DNA from: Allorhodoferax sp032337135
GTDB lineage: Bacteria; Pseudomonadota; Gammaproteobacteria; Burkholderiales; Burkholderiaceae_C
DNA: 64,000 bases
Direction of reading: 5' to 3'
Assembly (NCBI RefSeq): GCF_032337135.1
Contig: NZ_JAVXZZ010000001.1
Location: 248,001 to 312,000 of the forward strand
Part shown: positions 17,641 through 25,871 of the stretch, one piece after another
Position numbering within the stretch: the first letter of the stretch is position 1
How the letters are laid out: each line of letters starts with the position of its first letter
Notes under the pieces: generated by a model
Told to the model about the DNA's origin: nothing
The model's input: only the letters and a program-made list of their open reading frames with translations
Databases searched by the model: none
Position numbers and translations under genes: made by a program

Positions 17641-19623
17641 CTATTCGAAATCCTTCACCAACCCGGTGAACGTGTTGCCGACCAGGTTGCGCGCCTTCTT
17701 GGCGTTGCCCAGGTAGGCACCCATGCCGGCTGCAGGGACGTGGTCAGCACTGCTCTTGTAGGCATCGCGCAGCGTGACCAGACCGTCCTTGGCCGTTATG
17801 GCGCTGGTCAGTTCAAAAGCTCGGTCCTTGATCACAGTGGTGCCATCCTGGAATTTCCACGCCTTCGGTATCCGAACGTAGGTGGTTTCGCTCACATCGA
17901 CCGGGTGCTGGAGCCCCAGCGGCTCTACCCGCACCGATGCACCGGGCGCCCGCAGGTACTCGTAGACCGAAGGACTCGGGACGTAGGCTTCCACCTTGTC
18001 CGAGTCTTTGGCAGACCAGAAATCGGTAATGCCATAGCGCTCGGTCAGCACAATTTGGTTGGCGACCACATCGTCGGACACCACCAAGGCAGCTTTCGAC
18101 GCGATGGAAGGGTAATACCGAGCCCACTGGTTCAAAAACTGCTTCTCCAATTCCCGGCGCGGCTCCGATGCCAGACGCTGACGCAGCAACTCTGCGCTGC
18201 GGCCTTCAAAGAACGACACCACTGACAGGCTTGCCTCTCGCCCGGGGCCCGCACTGGCATCGAGTTCAGCCAGTGAGCGGCGGTAATAGGCCGAGGATGC
18301 ACCTGGATTCATGGCAGTGAGCGTGCTCTCCTGCGGCGCAATCACCAGCGCATAGCCGAAATCCGGCTGCGAAATCGATTCGAGTGTTCCCTCCTGCGGT
18401 GGGCGTGTGGGGTCGACCCAGAACACCTGTCCATCAATCACCGCCTTCACGATCACATGATCGAACACCACCGGCATGGGCAGTTGGTCCACCGTGCCGC
18501 GGCGCACCTTGGTGTGGACCAAAGCCGCATGGGCCTCGATGCCCAAGGCCCGCAGCATGGTCAGTGTGAGCAAGGACTTGTCCTTGCAGTCGCCGAAACG
18601 GCGCTTCATCACGAGCTCCGGTGCAGTGGGCGCATGCGACGAGGCCCCGACTTCGATACCGAGATAGCGCACGTTCTTCTGTACGAAGCGCAGCGCCTGC
18701 ACGGCGCGCTCATGCGCGGACAAGCGCAAACCCCACAGGCGCGTGACTTCCTGCTGAACCTCCGCCGGCAGGACGGCCGGTGGCTGGTACAAAGGCTCTG
18801 CCCAAGCCACCACGGAACGCCAATCCGCAAAGTCGCTGTATTGGACAGCAACATAGGGGTCGTACCAACCCGGCGCATCGTCTTTGACACGCAAACCCGC
18901 CACGTTGGAAAACGACCAGGTCAGCGCTTTCATGCCCTGCGGGCCAGCCTCCTCGGTAGGCAGAGGAGCTTGGTTCAGGTAGCGCAGCTGCAGTGGCCGC
19001 CCCGGATCGGTCACCAGCCGCATGCGCAGTTCCTGCACCGGAACGCTCCACTGCATGTCGATCTGGCCCGAGAGCTTGCCGCCGAATACCGGATTGGCGC
19101 CCTTGCGGGTGTAGGCGAATTCAACCAGGTCACCTACCCGCACATCCTCCAGAAACAGGTTGGCCGTCTTGGTGCCGTCATAGATCTGGCTTTCCAACGA
19201 CTTCTCGCGCTGTACCAGGCGCATCGATTTGAGGTTCAGCTGCGCCATGCGCTGGCTACCGCGGTGGATGTAGACATAGTGGAACTGCAGCTGCTGGTAG
19301 CTCGGATCGAAATCAATGGCGATATGGGCCGCTCGCTCCAAACCACTTTCATTGACGACCTGGGTGACGGAGTGCGAAAAGATCTGGCGCTCACTTCCAC
19401 GCAGATAGATCTGCCGGTCGAACAACAAATACGCTTCACCCTGCACCTGCAGGTTGGCCACGTCCACTGCATTGGCGTTGTGCTCCACTGGTTTGACCCA
19501 GGCCGGCGCAGGCGCCACCACGACTTCGGGCACCGGGCTGGGCGCAGCCAAGGCAGCAACGGCCCAGACCCACAGCAGCGACGCAACGGCCAGGCCTTTT
19601 AGCTTCAAGTTTTTCTCGGTCAT
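17641..19623 (-). CDS. DUF3857 / transglutaminase-like secreted protein
   Basis: A 660-residue exported protein. The signal peptide spans residues 1 to about 26 (hydrophobic stretch then ALAAP). A DUF3857 domain (about 70-240) is followed by a transglutaminase-like domain (about 300-400). That domain has the probable nucleophile in RRFGDCKDKS, a histidine in VVFDHVIV and an aspartate in FWVDPTRP, the Cys-His-Asp order of this superfamily. The C-terminal part is a beta-rich domain of unknown role. Such proteins are periplasmic or surface-exposed; substrates are not known. A second secreted protein gene lies 37 bp upstream on the same strand and may be co-transcribed. Confidence 0.88.
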   Translation of the reverse strand: MTEKNLKLKGLAVASLLWVWAVAALAAPSPVPEVVVAPAPAWVKPVEHNANAVDVANLQVQGEAYLLFDRQIYLRGSERQIFSHSVTQVVNESGLERAAHIAIDFDPSYQQLQFHYVYIHRGSQRMAQLNLKSMRLVQREKSLESQIYDGTKTANLFLEDVRVGDLVEFAYTRKGANPVFGGKLSGQIDMQWSVPVQELRMRLVTDPGRPLQLRYLNQAPLPTEEAGPQGMKALTWSFSNVAGLRVKDDAPGWYDPYVAVQYSDFADWRSVVAWAEPLYQPPAVLPAEVQQEVTRLWGLRLSAHERAVQALRFVQKNVRYLGIEVGASSHAPTAPELVMKRRFGDCKDKSLLTLTMLRALGIEAHAALVHTKVRRGTVDQLPMPVVFDHVIVKAVIDGQVFWVDPTRPPQEGTLESISQPDFGYALVIAPQESTLTAMNPGASSAYYRRSLAELDASAGPGREASLSVVSFFEGRSAELLRQRLASEPRRELEKQFLNQWARYYPSIASKAALVVSDDVVANQIVLTERYGITDFWSAKDSDKVEAYVPSPSVYEYLRAPGASVRVEPLGLQHPVDVSETTYVRIPKAWKFQDGTTVIKDRAFELTSAITAKDGLVTLRDAYKSSADHVPAAGMGAYLGNAKKARNLVGNTFTGLVKDFE

Positions 19624-19660
19624 ACGATCCCTTTGATGTTTCCTGCTGCCGTACTGACAG

Positions 19661-21136
19661 TCAGCGGGCCAGATGCGTCTGCAGTACCGGTACGAACCGG
19701 CCAGGCTCGCGCAACTCGGTGGCCAGGCGGCGCCCCTGCGCGAGCTGCGCCGGTGTCAGCGTGACGGGCAGGGAAGCCTGGTAGCGCGCCAGTTCGTCCG
19801 CACTGTCCGGGCTCTCCGCATAGGCCAGGAAATTGAGCGCAAATGCCAGTGGAAGGTCCTGCACCACACAGCCACCCTCCGCGTAATTGCGCGACAGCCA
19901 GGCCATGGCCTTCTTGTTCCCTTGTGCAGCAGCTTCGTGGATGATGCGCAGTCCGTCTGAGCGATCCTTGTCTGTATTTCCGTAATACACCAACAATGTT
20001 CCATACTCCAACACTGCGGTTTCGCTTCCAAGCTCAATCGCCTTTCGATAGGACGAATGCCGTTCCTCACGAGAATTGGTGATGCGCGCCAATGCCAAAT
20101 AAGCCGAGGCAGTTCCACTGTGTGTCGCCTCGCGCGCTTCGCTCAATTCCCTGTTGCTTTCCGTTCGCCACGACCTCCTTGTTGCCAATCCGTTCAAGTT
20201 GTCTTCGGCGGGACCGTATCCTTTGGCAGCTGCCGCCCTCCACCATTTTTCCGCCACATCTTGGTTTGCGGGCACGAGACCATCACCACCATCGTGCATC
20301 AAACCCAAGTAGTTCATCGCACCTGCGTCCCCAGCATCGGCAAGCTGCTGCGCCCACGCAAGGGCAGCCTGTCTTCCTCCACGAAAATGAGAAATCAACC
20401 CACCCATCCGCTCATACGCTGCGGAACTGCCTGTACTCAAGCCCCTCTGTGCCCAGAGGAATGCTTCCTTTTCATCGGCAACCACGCCAGTTCCTGTTTG
20501 GTACATCCAGATCAACCGGTCATATGCACGAAAGTCACCCGAAGCTGCAGAGACACGTAGTAGTGGCCATGCTGATTCATACCGGCCAGCGTCATATTCC
20601 GCCAGTGCGCGGTCCGCGAGTGCTGTTCGGTCGCCGTTGAATGCTGCCTTCAGCAACCATGCATCTTCCGTGGCGGCGATGTCTGGAAAATGCTCACGAT
20701 GTCGAGAAATGTCACCGGGAAGAATAAATGCGCCATTGATTTGCTGCGTGTCGGAAAATTGGCTGAACATCCGTTTTCCCGTGCGGGCATCCTTGGGTAG
20801 GCCCAACTCGCCATTCATGTAGGCGAGTGCGATGATCCCAGTGGCACCCCGATCGCCACTTGAAATTTCCTTTTGGAGCATCGCGAGCCCCTTAGACGGG
20901 TCTTGTGCGACTCCGATTCCGCACAAATGGAGAAGTGCAGCCAATACCCTCTGGTCAGAGCTATCGATTGACGAAACCGCACGCGCAACGTCAGCCAAGC
21001 TTACCTTTTTCTCAACGGCAGCTGCCTTCACCTGCTCACGAATCGCATCGCAAGTTGGTCTGCCTTCCATACCAGCATGCACTTGCCCCGCCATTGCGGC
21101 AAACGCCCACACCAAGACCCAATGCCTCGCCCCCAT
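19661..21136 (-). CDS. Secreted Sel1-like repeat protein
   Basis: A 491-residue protein with a signal peptide (about 1-21, ending VHA) followed by TPR-like Sel1 repeats. These are visible as recurring A-x-x-Y/W-x-x-G/A blocks such as ALAWAQQLADAGDAGAMNYLGLMHDGG and MAWLSRNYAEGG. Sel1 repeats form superhelical scaffolds for protein-protein contacts. The ATG at 21136 was chosen because GGGAGG lies seven bases upstream, and a start nine codons earlier lacks a site. The central part (about 19950-20950 on the map) is AT-richer than its neighbours, suggesting fast evolution or transfer. The function is unknown; it precedes the DUF3857 gene. Confidence 0.83.
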   Translation of the reverse strand: MGARHWVLVWAFAAMAGQVHAGMEGRPTCDAIREQVKAAAVEKKVSLADVARAVSSIDSSDQRVLAALLHLCGIGVAQDPSKGLAMLQKEISSGDRGATGIIALAYMNGELGLPKDARTGKRMFSQFSDTQQINGAFILPGDISRHREHFPDIAATEDAWLLKAAFNGDRTALADRALAEYDAGRYESAWPLLRVSAASGDFRAYDRLIWMYQTGTGVVADEKEAFLWAQRGLSTGSSAAYERMGGLISHFRGGRQAALAWAQQLADAGDAGAMNYLGLMHDGGDGLVPANQDVAEKWWRAAAAKGYGPAEDNLNGLATRRSWRTESNRELSEAREATHSGTASAYLALARITNSREERHSSYRKAIELGSETAVLEYGTLLVYYGNTDKDRSDGLRIIHEAAAQGNKKAMAWLSRNYAEGGCVVQDLPLAFALNFLAYAESPDSADELARYQASLPVTLTPAQLAQGRRLATELREPGRFVPVLQTHLAR

Positions 21137-21217
21137 GCCTTCCTCCCTATCTTTGCCCGGCATTCTAGGAGGCCCACCGACTAAAATTGAGGGCTAAACC
21201 CAAAAACGCAGATTCCC

Positions 21218-23347
21218 ATGCCCCGCCAGCTTTTCGTCACCACCGCCCTGCCCTACGCCAACGGCAACTTCCACATCGGCCACATCATGGAGTACATCCA
21301 GGCCGACACCTGGGTGCGGTTCCAGCGCATGCGTGGCGTGGCGGTGGACTTCTGCGGCGCTGACGATACCCACGGCGCGCCGATCATGATTGCGGCCGAA
21401 AAAGTGGGCAAGACACCGCAGCAGTTCGTGGCTGACATTGCCGCCGGTCGCAAGCAGTACCTGGACGGCTTCCACATCCGCTTCGACAACTGGCACAGCA
21501 CCGACGCGCCCGAAAACCACGAACTGGCAAAACAGATTTTCCTGGACCTGCAGGCCAATGGCCTGATCGAAACCCGCACCATCGAACAGTTCTTCGACCC
21601 CGAGAAGAACATGTTCCTGCCCGACCGCTACATCAAGGGCGAGTGCCCCAAGTGCCACGCGCAGGACCAGTACGGCGACAACTGTGAAGTCTGCGGTGCG
21701 GTCTACGCACCCACCGACCTGATCAAGCCCTTCTCGGCGCTCTCCGGCGCCACACCGGTACTGAAGAACTCCGAGCATTTCTTCTTCAAGCTGTCCGACC
21801 CACGCTGCGTCGATTTCCTGCAGGCCTGGACCCAGGACGGGCGCCTGCAGCCCGAGGTGGCCAACAAGGTGAAGGAATGGTTCACCGTGCGCACCAACCC
21901 GGACGGCTCCACCAGCGAAGGCCTGGGCGACTGGGACATCTCGCGCGACGCACCCTACTTCGGCATCGAGATTCCGAACGCACCGGGCAAGTACTTCTAC
22001 GTCTGGCTGGACGCGCCCATCGGCTACCTGGCCTCGCTGAAGAACCTGCTGGACAAGCGCGGCCAGAGCTATGACGAGTACATGGCCAACCCCGAACTGC
22101 GCCAGATCCACTTCATCGGCAAGGACATCGTCACCTTCCACACCCTGTTCTGGCCCGCCACGCTGAAGTTCAGCGGCCGCAAGGTGCCCGACAACGTCTA
22201 CGTGCACGGTTTCCTCACCGTGAACAACGGCGAGAAGATGAGCAAGAGCCGCGGCACCGGCCTGGATCCCCTGAAGTACCTGCAGCTCGGCATGAACGCC
22301 GAATGGCTGCGCTACTACCTGGCCGCCAAGCTGTCGGGCCGCAACGAGGACATCGATTTCAATGCCGACGACTTCATGGCCCGCGTCAACAGCGACCTGA
22401 TCGGCAAGTACATCAACATCGCCTCCCGCGCCGCCGGCTTCCTGACCAAGCGCTTTGACGGCACACTCACCACCGGCTTTGCCGACGACGGCCAGGCCCT
22501 GCTGGAAACAATCCGCGCGCAGAGCGAGCAGCTGGCCCAGTGGTACGACGAGCGCGAGTTCAGCAAGGTCACCCGCGAGGTGATGCTGCTGGCCGACAAG
22601 GTGAACAGCTATGTGGACGTGCACAAGCCCTGGGACCTGGCCAAGGACCCGGCCAACAACGCCGCCCTGCACCAGGTGTGCTCAGTGCTGGTGAATGCCT
22701 TTGCGCTGCTTACGCGCTACCTGGCTCCGGTGCTGCCGGGCCTGGCGGCGCAGGTGGAAAGCTTCGTGGGCCAGAGCATGACCCAGTGGGATGCCCAGGC
22801 CCTGGTGGAGCGCATCCAGCCCTACCAGCACCTGATGCAGCGCGTGACACCCGAGCAGCTCGATGCGCTGTTTGGCGTAAAAGAGCCTGAAGCCCAGGAA
22901 AAACCTGCGCAAGCCGCTCCTAAAAAGGCAGCAAAAGCAGCCCCTGCGCCGGTCGACCCGAACGCTCCCGGTGGCGAGGCCCTGGCCCCCACCATCAGCA
23001 TCGACGACTTTGCCAAGGTGGACCTGCGCATTGCCAAGATCCTGGCCTGCGAGGCGGTGGAAGGATCGACCAAGCTCTTGCGCCTGACGCTGGATGCAGG
23101 CGAGAAGAATGCCGAGGGCCAACCGACTACGCGCAACGTGTTTTCCGGCATTGCCAGCATGTACCAGCCCGAGCAACTGGTGGGCAAGCTCACCGTGCTG
23201 GTGGCGAATCTGGCACCGCGCAAGATGAAATTCGGCATGTCGGAGGGCATGGTGCTGGCTGCCAGCCATGCCGACGAAGCCGCCCAGCCCGGCATCTACG
23301 TGCTCGAACCCTTCCCCGGTGCCCAGCCGGGCATGCGCATCCACTGA
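21218..23347 (+). CDS. metG: Methionyl-tRNA synthetase
   Basis: A 709-residue class I synthetase that charges tRNA-Met, including the initiator. It has the HIGH motif (FHIGH, residue 19 region), a zinc knuckle (CPKCHAQDQYGDNCEVCG, about 146-163) and the KMSKS motif near residue 343. An anticodon-binding helical domain follows, then a C-terminal OB-fold tRNA-binding domain (about 595-709, DFAKVDLRIAKILACEAVEG) that makes it dimeric. The linker between the last two domains (about residues 554-575, Lys/Ala/Pro-rich) coincides with a degenerate copy of the dispersed repeat. The gene starts 50 bp from the divergent Sel1 gene start region; no riboswitch is visible. Confidence 0.98.
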   Translation: MPRQLFVTTALPYANGNFHIGHIMEYIQADTWVRFQRMRGVAVDFCGADDTHGAPIMIAAEKVGKTPQQFVADIAAGRKQYLDGFHIRFDNWHSTDAPENHELAKQIFLDLQANGLIETRTIEQFFDPEKNMFLPDRYIKGECPKCHAQDQYGDNCEVCGAVYAPTDLIKPFSALSGATPVLKNSEHFFFKLSDPRCVDFLQAWTQDGRLQPEVANKVKEWFTVRTNPDGSTSEGLGDWDISRDAPYFGIEIPNAPGKYFYVWLDAPIGYLASLKNLLDKRGQSYDEYMANPELRQIHFIGKDIVTFHTLFWPATLKFSGRKVPDNVYVHGFLTVNNGEKMSKSRGTGLDPLKYLQLGMNAEWLRYYLAAKLSGRNEDIDFNADDFMARVNSDLIGKYINIASRAAGFLTKRFDGTLTTGFADDGQALLETIRAQSEQLAQWYDEREFSKVTREVMLLADKVNSYVDVHKPWDLAKDPANNAALHQVCSVLVNAFALLTRYLAPVLPGLAAQVESFVGQSMTQWDAQALVERIQPYQHLMQRVTPEQLDALFGVKEPEAQEKPAQAAPKKAAKAAPAPVDPNAPGGEALAPTISIDDFAKVDLRIAKILACEAVEGSTKLLRLTLDAGEKNAEGQPTTRNVFSGIASMYQPEQLVGKLTVLVANLAPRKMKFGMSEGMVLAASHADEAAQPGIYVLEPFPGAQPGMRIH
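22878..22940 (-). repeat. Dispersed REP-like repeat, copy 3 (degenerate), inside metG
   Basis: Read on the minus strand, it gives GCTTTTGCTGCC, then AGGAGCGGCTTGCGCAGG, then CCTGGGCTTCAGGCTCTTTT. This follows the order of blocks in the other copies with several mismatches. It encodes the Ala/Lys/Pro linker of MetG. It is the least certain coding copy, because a low-complexity linker could resemble the repeat by chance. Confidence 0.5.
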
Positions 23348-23363
23348 TCGGCAGTCGCGGCGC

Positions 23364-24107
23364 ATGATTCCCCTGCTGCACGGTTGGACGACAGTTCAGC
23401 GGTCTGCCAAGACCAACCTGCGGCTGGGAGCTACCCTGTGCTTTGTGGCCGGGGCTACCAATGCAGGTGGCTTTCTGGCCGTGGGCCAGTACACCTCACA
23501 CATGACCGGCATCGTCTCCTCCCTGATGGACGATGTGGTGCTCGGCAATTTCGCCCTCGCCGCTGCCGCACTGGCCTCGCTGGCAGCGTTTGTGGCCGGC
23601 GCCATGACCACGGCCTGGATGGTGAACTGGGCCCTGCGCCGCAAGTTGCACAGTGCCTATGGCCGCCCGCTGCTGCTGGAAGCGGCGCTGCTGCTGGTGT
23701 TCGGCCTGTTTGGCGTGGCGATTGCCGACTTGGCCCACGTTGCCGTACCCGCCACGGTGCTGATCCTGTGCTACATCATGGGGCTGCAGAACGCCGTCAT
23801 CACCAAGATTTCCCACGCTGAGATCCGCACCACGCACCTCACGGGCCTGCTCACCGACCTGGGGATCGAGCTCGGCAAGCTGTTCTACGTGAACCGACTG
23901 GACCGCAAGAACAAGGTGCACGCGGACCGTGGTCGCCTCAGAATCCAGTCCACGCTAATCGCCAGCTTCTGCATCGGGGCACTGGCCGGCGCCATGGGTT
24001 TCAAGCATTTCGGCTACATCGCGACCGTGCCCCTGGCGCTGTTGCTGGTGCTGCTGGTCATGCGCCCCGTGCTGGACGACGCCAAACGCTGGATCCACCC
24101 GCACTGA
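23364..24107 (+). CDS. DUF1275 (YoaK-type) membrane protein
   Basis: A 247-residue integral membrane protein with about six helices, matching the YoaK/DUF1275 family. The first helix contains LCFVAGATNAGGFLAVGQYTS, and TSHMTGIVSSL and TTHLTGLLTDLGIELGK are the two conserved T-x-H-x-T-G segments of its internal repeat. The ATG at 23364 gives MIPLLHGWTTVQ; it lies 17 bases after the metG stop. Function is not established for the family. It precedes the SulP gene by 12 bp on the same strand, so metG, this gene, the SulP gene and nadB may be read through together. Confidence 0.88.
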   Translation: MIPLLHGWTTVQRSAKTNLRLGATLCFVAGATNAGGFLAVGQYTSHMTGIVSSLMDDVVLGNFALAAAALASLAAFVAGAMTTAWMVNWALRRKLHSAYGRPLLLEAALLLVFGLFGVAIADLAHVAVPATVLILCYIMGLQNAVITKISHAEIRTTHLTGLLTDLGIELGKLFYVNRLDRKNKVHADRGRLRIQSTLIASFCIGALAGAMGFKHFGYIATVPLALLLVLLVMRPVLDDAKRWIHPH

Positions 24108-24119
24108 GCCCCTGCCCCC

Positions 24120-25871
24120 ATGGCCTCTTCCCACCACGCCCCAACACCCCCTGCGGCCCCGCGCAAGCACAGGCTGTTCCGGCCCAAGCTTCTTGACAGC
24201 CTGAAGGGCTACCAGCGCACCCAACTGGGCGCTGATATCGGTGCGGGCATTGCGGTCGGGCTCGTGGCACTGCCGCTGGCCATGGCCTTCGCCATAGCCA
24301 GTGGCCTCGGCCCCCAGGCAGGCTTGTTCACCGCCATCATTGCCGGCTTCCTGATTTCGGCACTGGGCGGCAGCAGGGTGCAGATCGGCGGCCCCGCAGG
24401 CGCCTTCATCGTCATCGTCTACGGCATCGTGCACCGCTACGGCGTGGCCAACCTCGTCATCGCCACCGCCATGTCGGGCGTGCTGCTGCTGGCCATGGGC
24501 TTTTTCCGCCTGGGCACGCTGATCCGATTCATTCCCGTGGCCGTCATCATCGGCTTCACCAATGGCATCGCCGTGCTGATTGCGCTGTCGCAAATCAAGG
24601 AATTTCTCGGCCTGCAAGTCCAGGGGGCGGTACCGGCCGACTTCTTCGGCCTGCTGCGCACGCTGTGGCAGGCACTGCCCACCTGGAACTTCCTGTCGGC
24701 CTGGGTCGCCATGGTCTGTCTGGTCGGGCTGGTGTGCTGGCAGTTTGTGCTGCCACGCGTGGCCGCGCGCTGGCCGGTTTTGGCCCCTTTGCAGCGCCTG
24801 CCCGGCTCGGTGATCATGCTGCTCAGCAGCACGGCCTGGGTCGCCTTCATCGGCTGGGACGTGGAGACCATCGGCAGCCGCTTTGGCGGCATCCCTTCGA
24901 GCCTGCCGGGTTGGCAATGGCCCGAATTTTCCTGGGGCACGGTGCGTTTCCTGTTCGTGCCAGCGCTGACCCTGGCGCTGCTGGGCGCTATCGAGTCGCT
25001 GCTGTGCGCGCGCGTGGCCGACAGCATGATCGACGACCGCCACGACCCCAACCAGGAGCTGATGGCCCAGGGCGTGGCCAACCTGGTGACCCCCTTCTTT
25101 GGCGGCATGCCGGCCACCGGCACCATCGCCCGCACCATGACCAACATCCGAAACGGCGCCACCAGCCCGGTGGCCGGCATGGTGCATGCGGTCACGCTGC
25201 TGGCCATTGTGCTGCTGGCGGCGCCACTGGCAGCGCACATTCCGCTGAGCGCCATGGCCGCCATCCTGATGTTCGTGGCCTGGAACATGGGCGAATGGCG
25301 CGAATTCCTGCACCTGCGCCAGTACCGCATGCCCTACCGACTGACCCTGCTTTCGGTGTTCGTGCTGACTGTGATCGTCGACCTGACCGCGGCGGTGGAG
25401 GTCGGTCTGGTGGCGGCCTGCCTGACCTTCATCTACCGCATTTCCAGCCTGTCGCGCGCCGACCCGGTAGGGGCCGCCGACTACCCGGCCTTGGCCGGCC
25501 AGGAACACAGCATCCACGGCTACCGCCTGCACGGGGCCCTGTTCTTTGGTGCCGTGAAGCTCCTCGAAGACATGGCCGACCACCTGCCGCAACGTGTGCT
25601 GGTGCTCGATTTCAAGAACGTGCTGTACGTCGATTCGTCCGGGGCCGACAGCCTGGCCGACCTGCTGCGGGCCTGCGGCAAGCACCAGGTCGCGCTGGTC
25701 ATCTGCGGCCTAGCGTACCAGCCCCTCGACATCCTCCAACGCTGCGGCATCGCCCAGTCCATGGACCCGGACAATCTGTGCGCGACCATGCCCCAGGCAA
25801 TTGGCCGTGCACTTGCCATTCTTTCCCACCCCACGACCGTTGACGACGGCGCCCCAAGCCATGTCCAGTGA
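24120..25871 (+). CDS. SulP-family inorganic anion transporter with STAS domain
   Basis: A 583-residue inner-membrane transporter of the SLC26/SulP family (sulfate, bicarbonate or dicarboxylate uptake). About 10-12 helices occupy residues 45-430, starting after GADIGAGIAVGLVALPLAMAFA, with the conserved GGSRVQIGGPAGAFIVIV loop. A cytoplasmic STAS domain follows (about 455-560), including VLDFKNVLYVDSSGADSLADL. The serine in DSSGAD is the position phosphorylated in anti-sigma antagonists. The substrate cannot be told from sequence. Its 3' end overlaps the probable nadB start by 11 bp. Confidence 0.93.
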   Translation: MASSHHAPTPPAAPRKHRLFRPKLLDSLKGYQRTQLGADIGAGIAVGLVALPLAMAFAIASGLGPQAGLFTAIIAGFLISALGGSRVQIGGPAGAFIVIVYGIVHRYGVANLVIATAMSGVLLLAMGFFRLGTLIRFIPVAVIIGFTNGIAVLIALSQIKEFLGLQVQGAVPADFFGLLRTLWQALPTWNFLSAWVAMVCLVGLVCWQFVLPRVAARWPVLAPLQRLPGSVIMLLSSTAWVAFIGWDVETIGSRFGGIPSSLPGWQWPEFSWGTVRFLFVPALTLALLGAIESLLCARVADSMIDDRHDPNQELMAQGVANLVTPFFGGMPATGTIARTMTNIRNGATSPVAGMVHAVTLLAIVLLAAPLAAHIPLSAMAAILMFVAWNMGEWREFLHLRQYRMPYRLTLLSVFVLTVIVDLTAAVEVGLVAACLTFIYRISSLSRADPVGAADYPALAGQEHSIHGYRLHGALFFGAVKLLEDMADHLPQRVLVLDFKNVLYVDSSGADSLADLLRACGKHQVALVICGLAYQPLDILQRCGIAQSMDPDNLCATMPQAIGRALAILSHPTTVDDGAPSHVQ

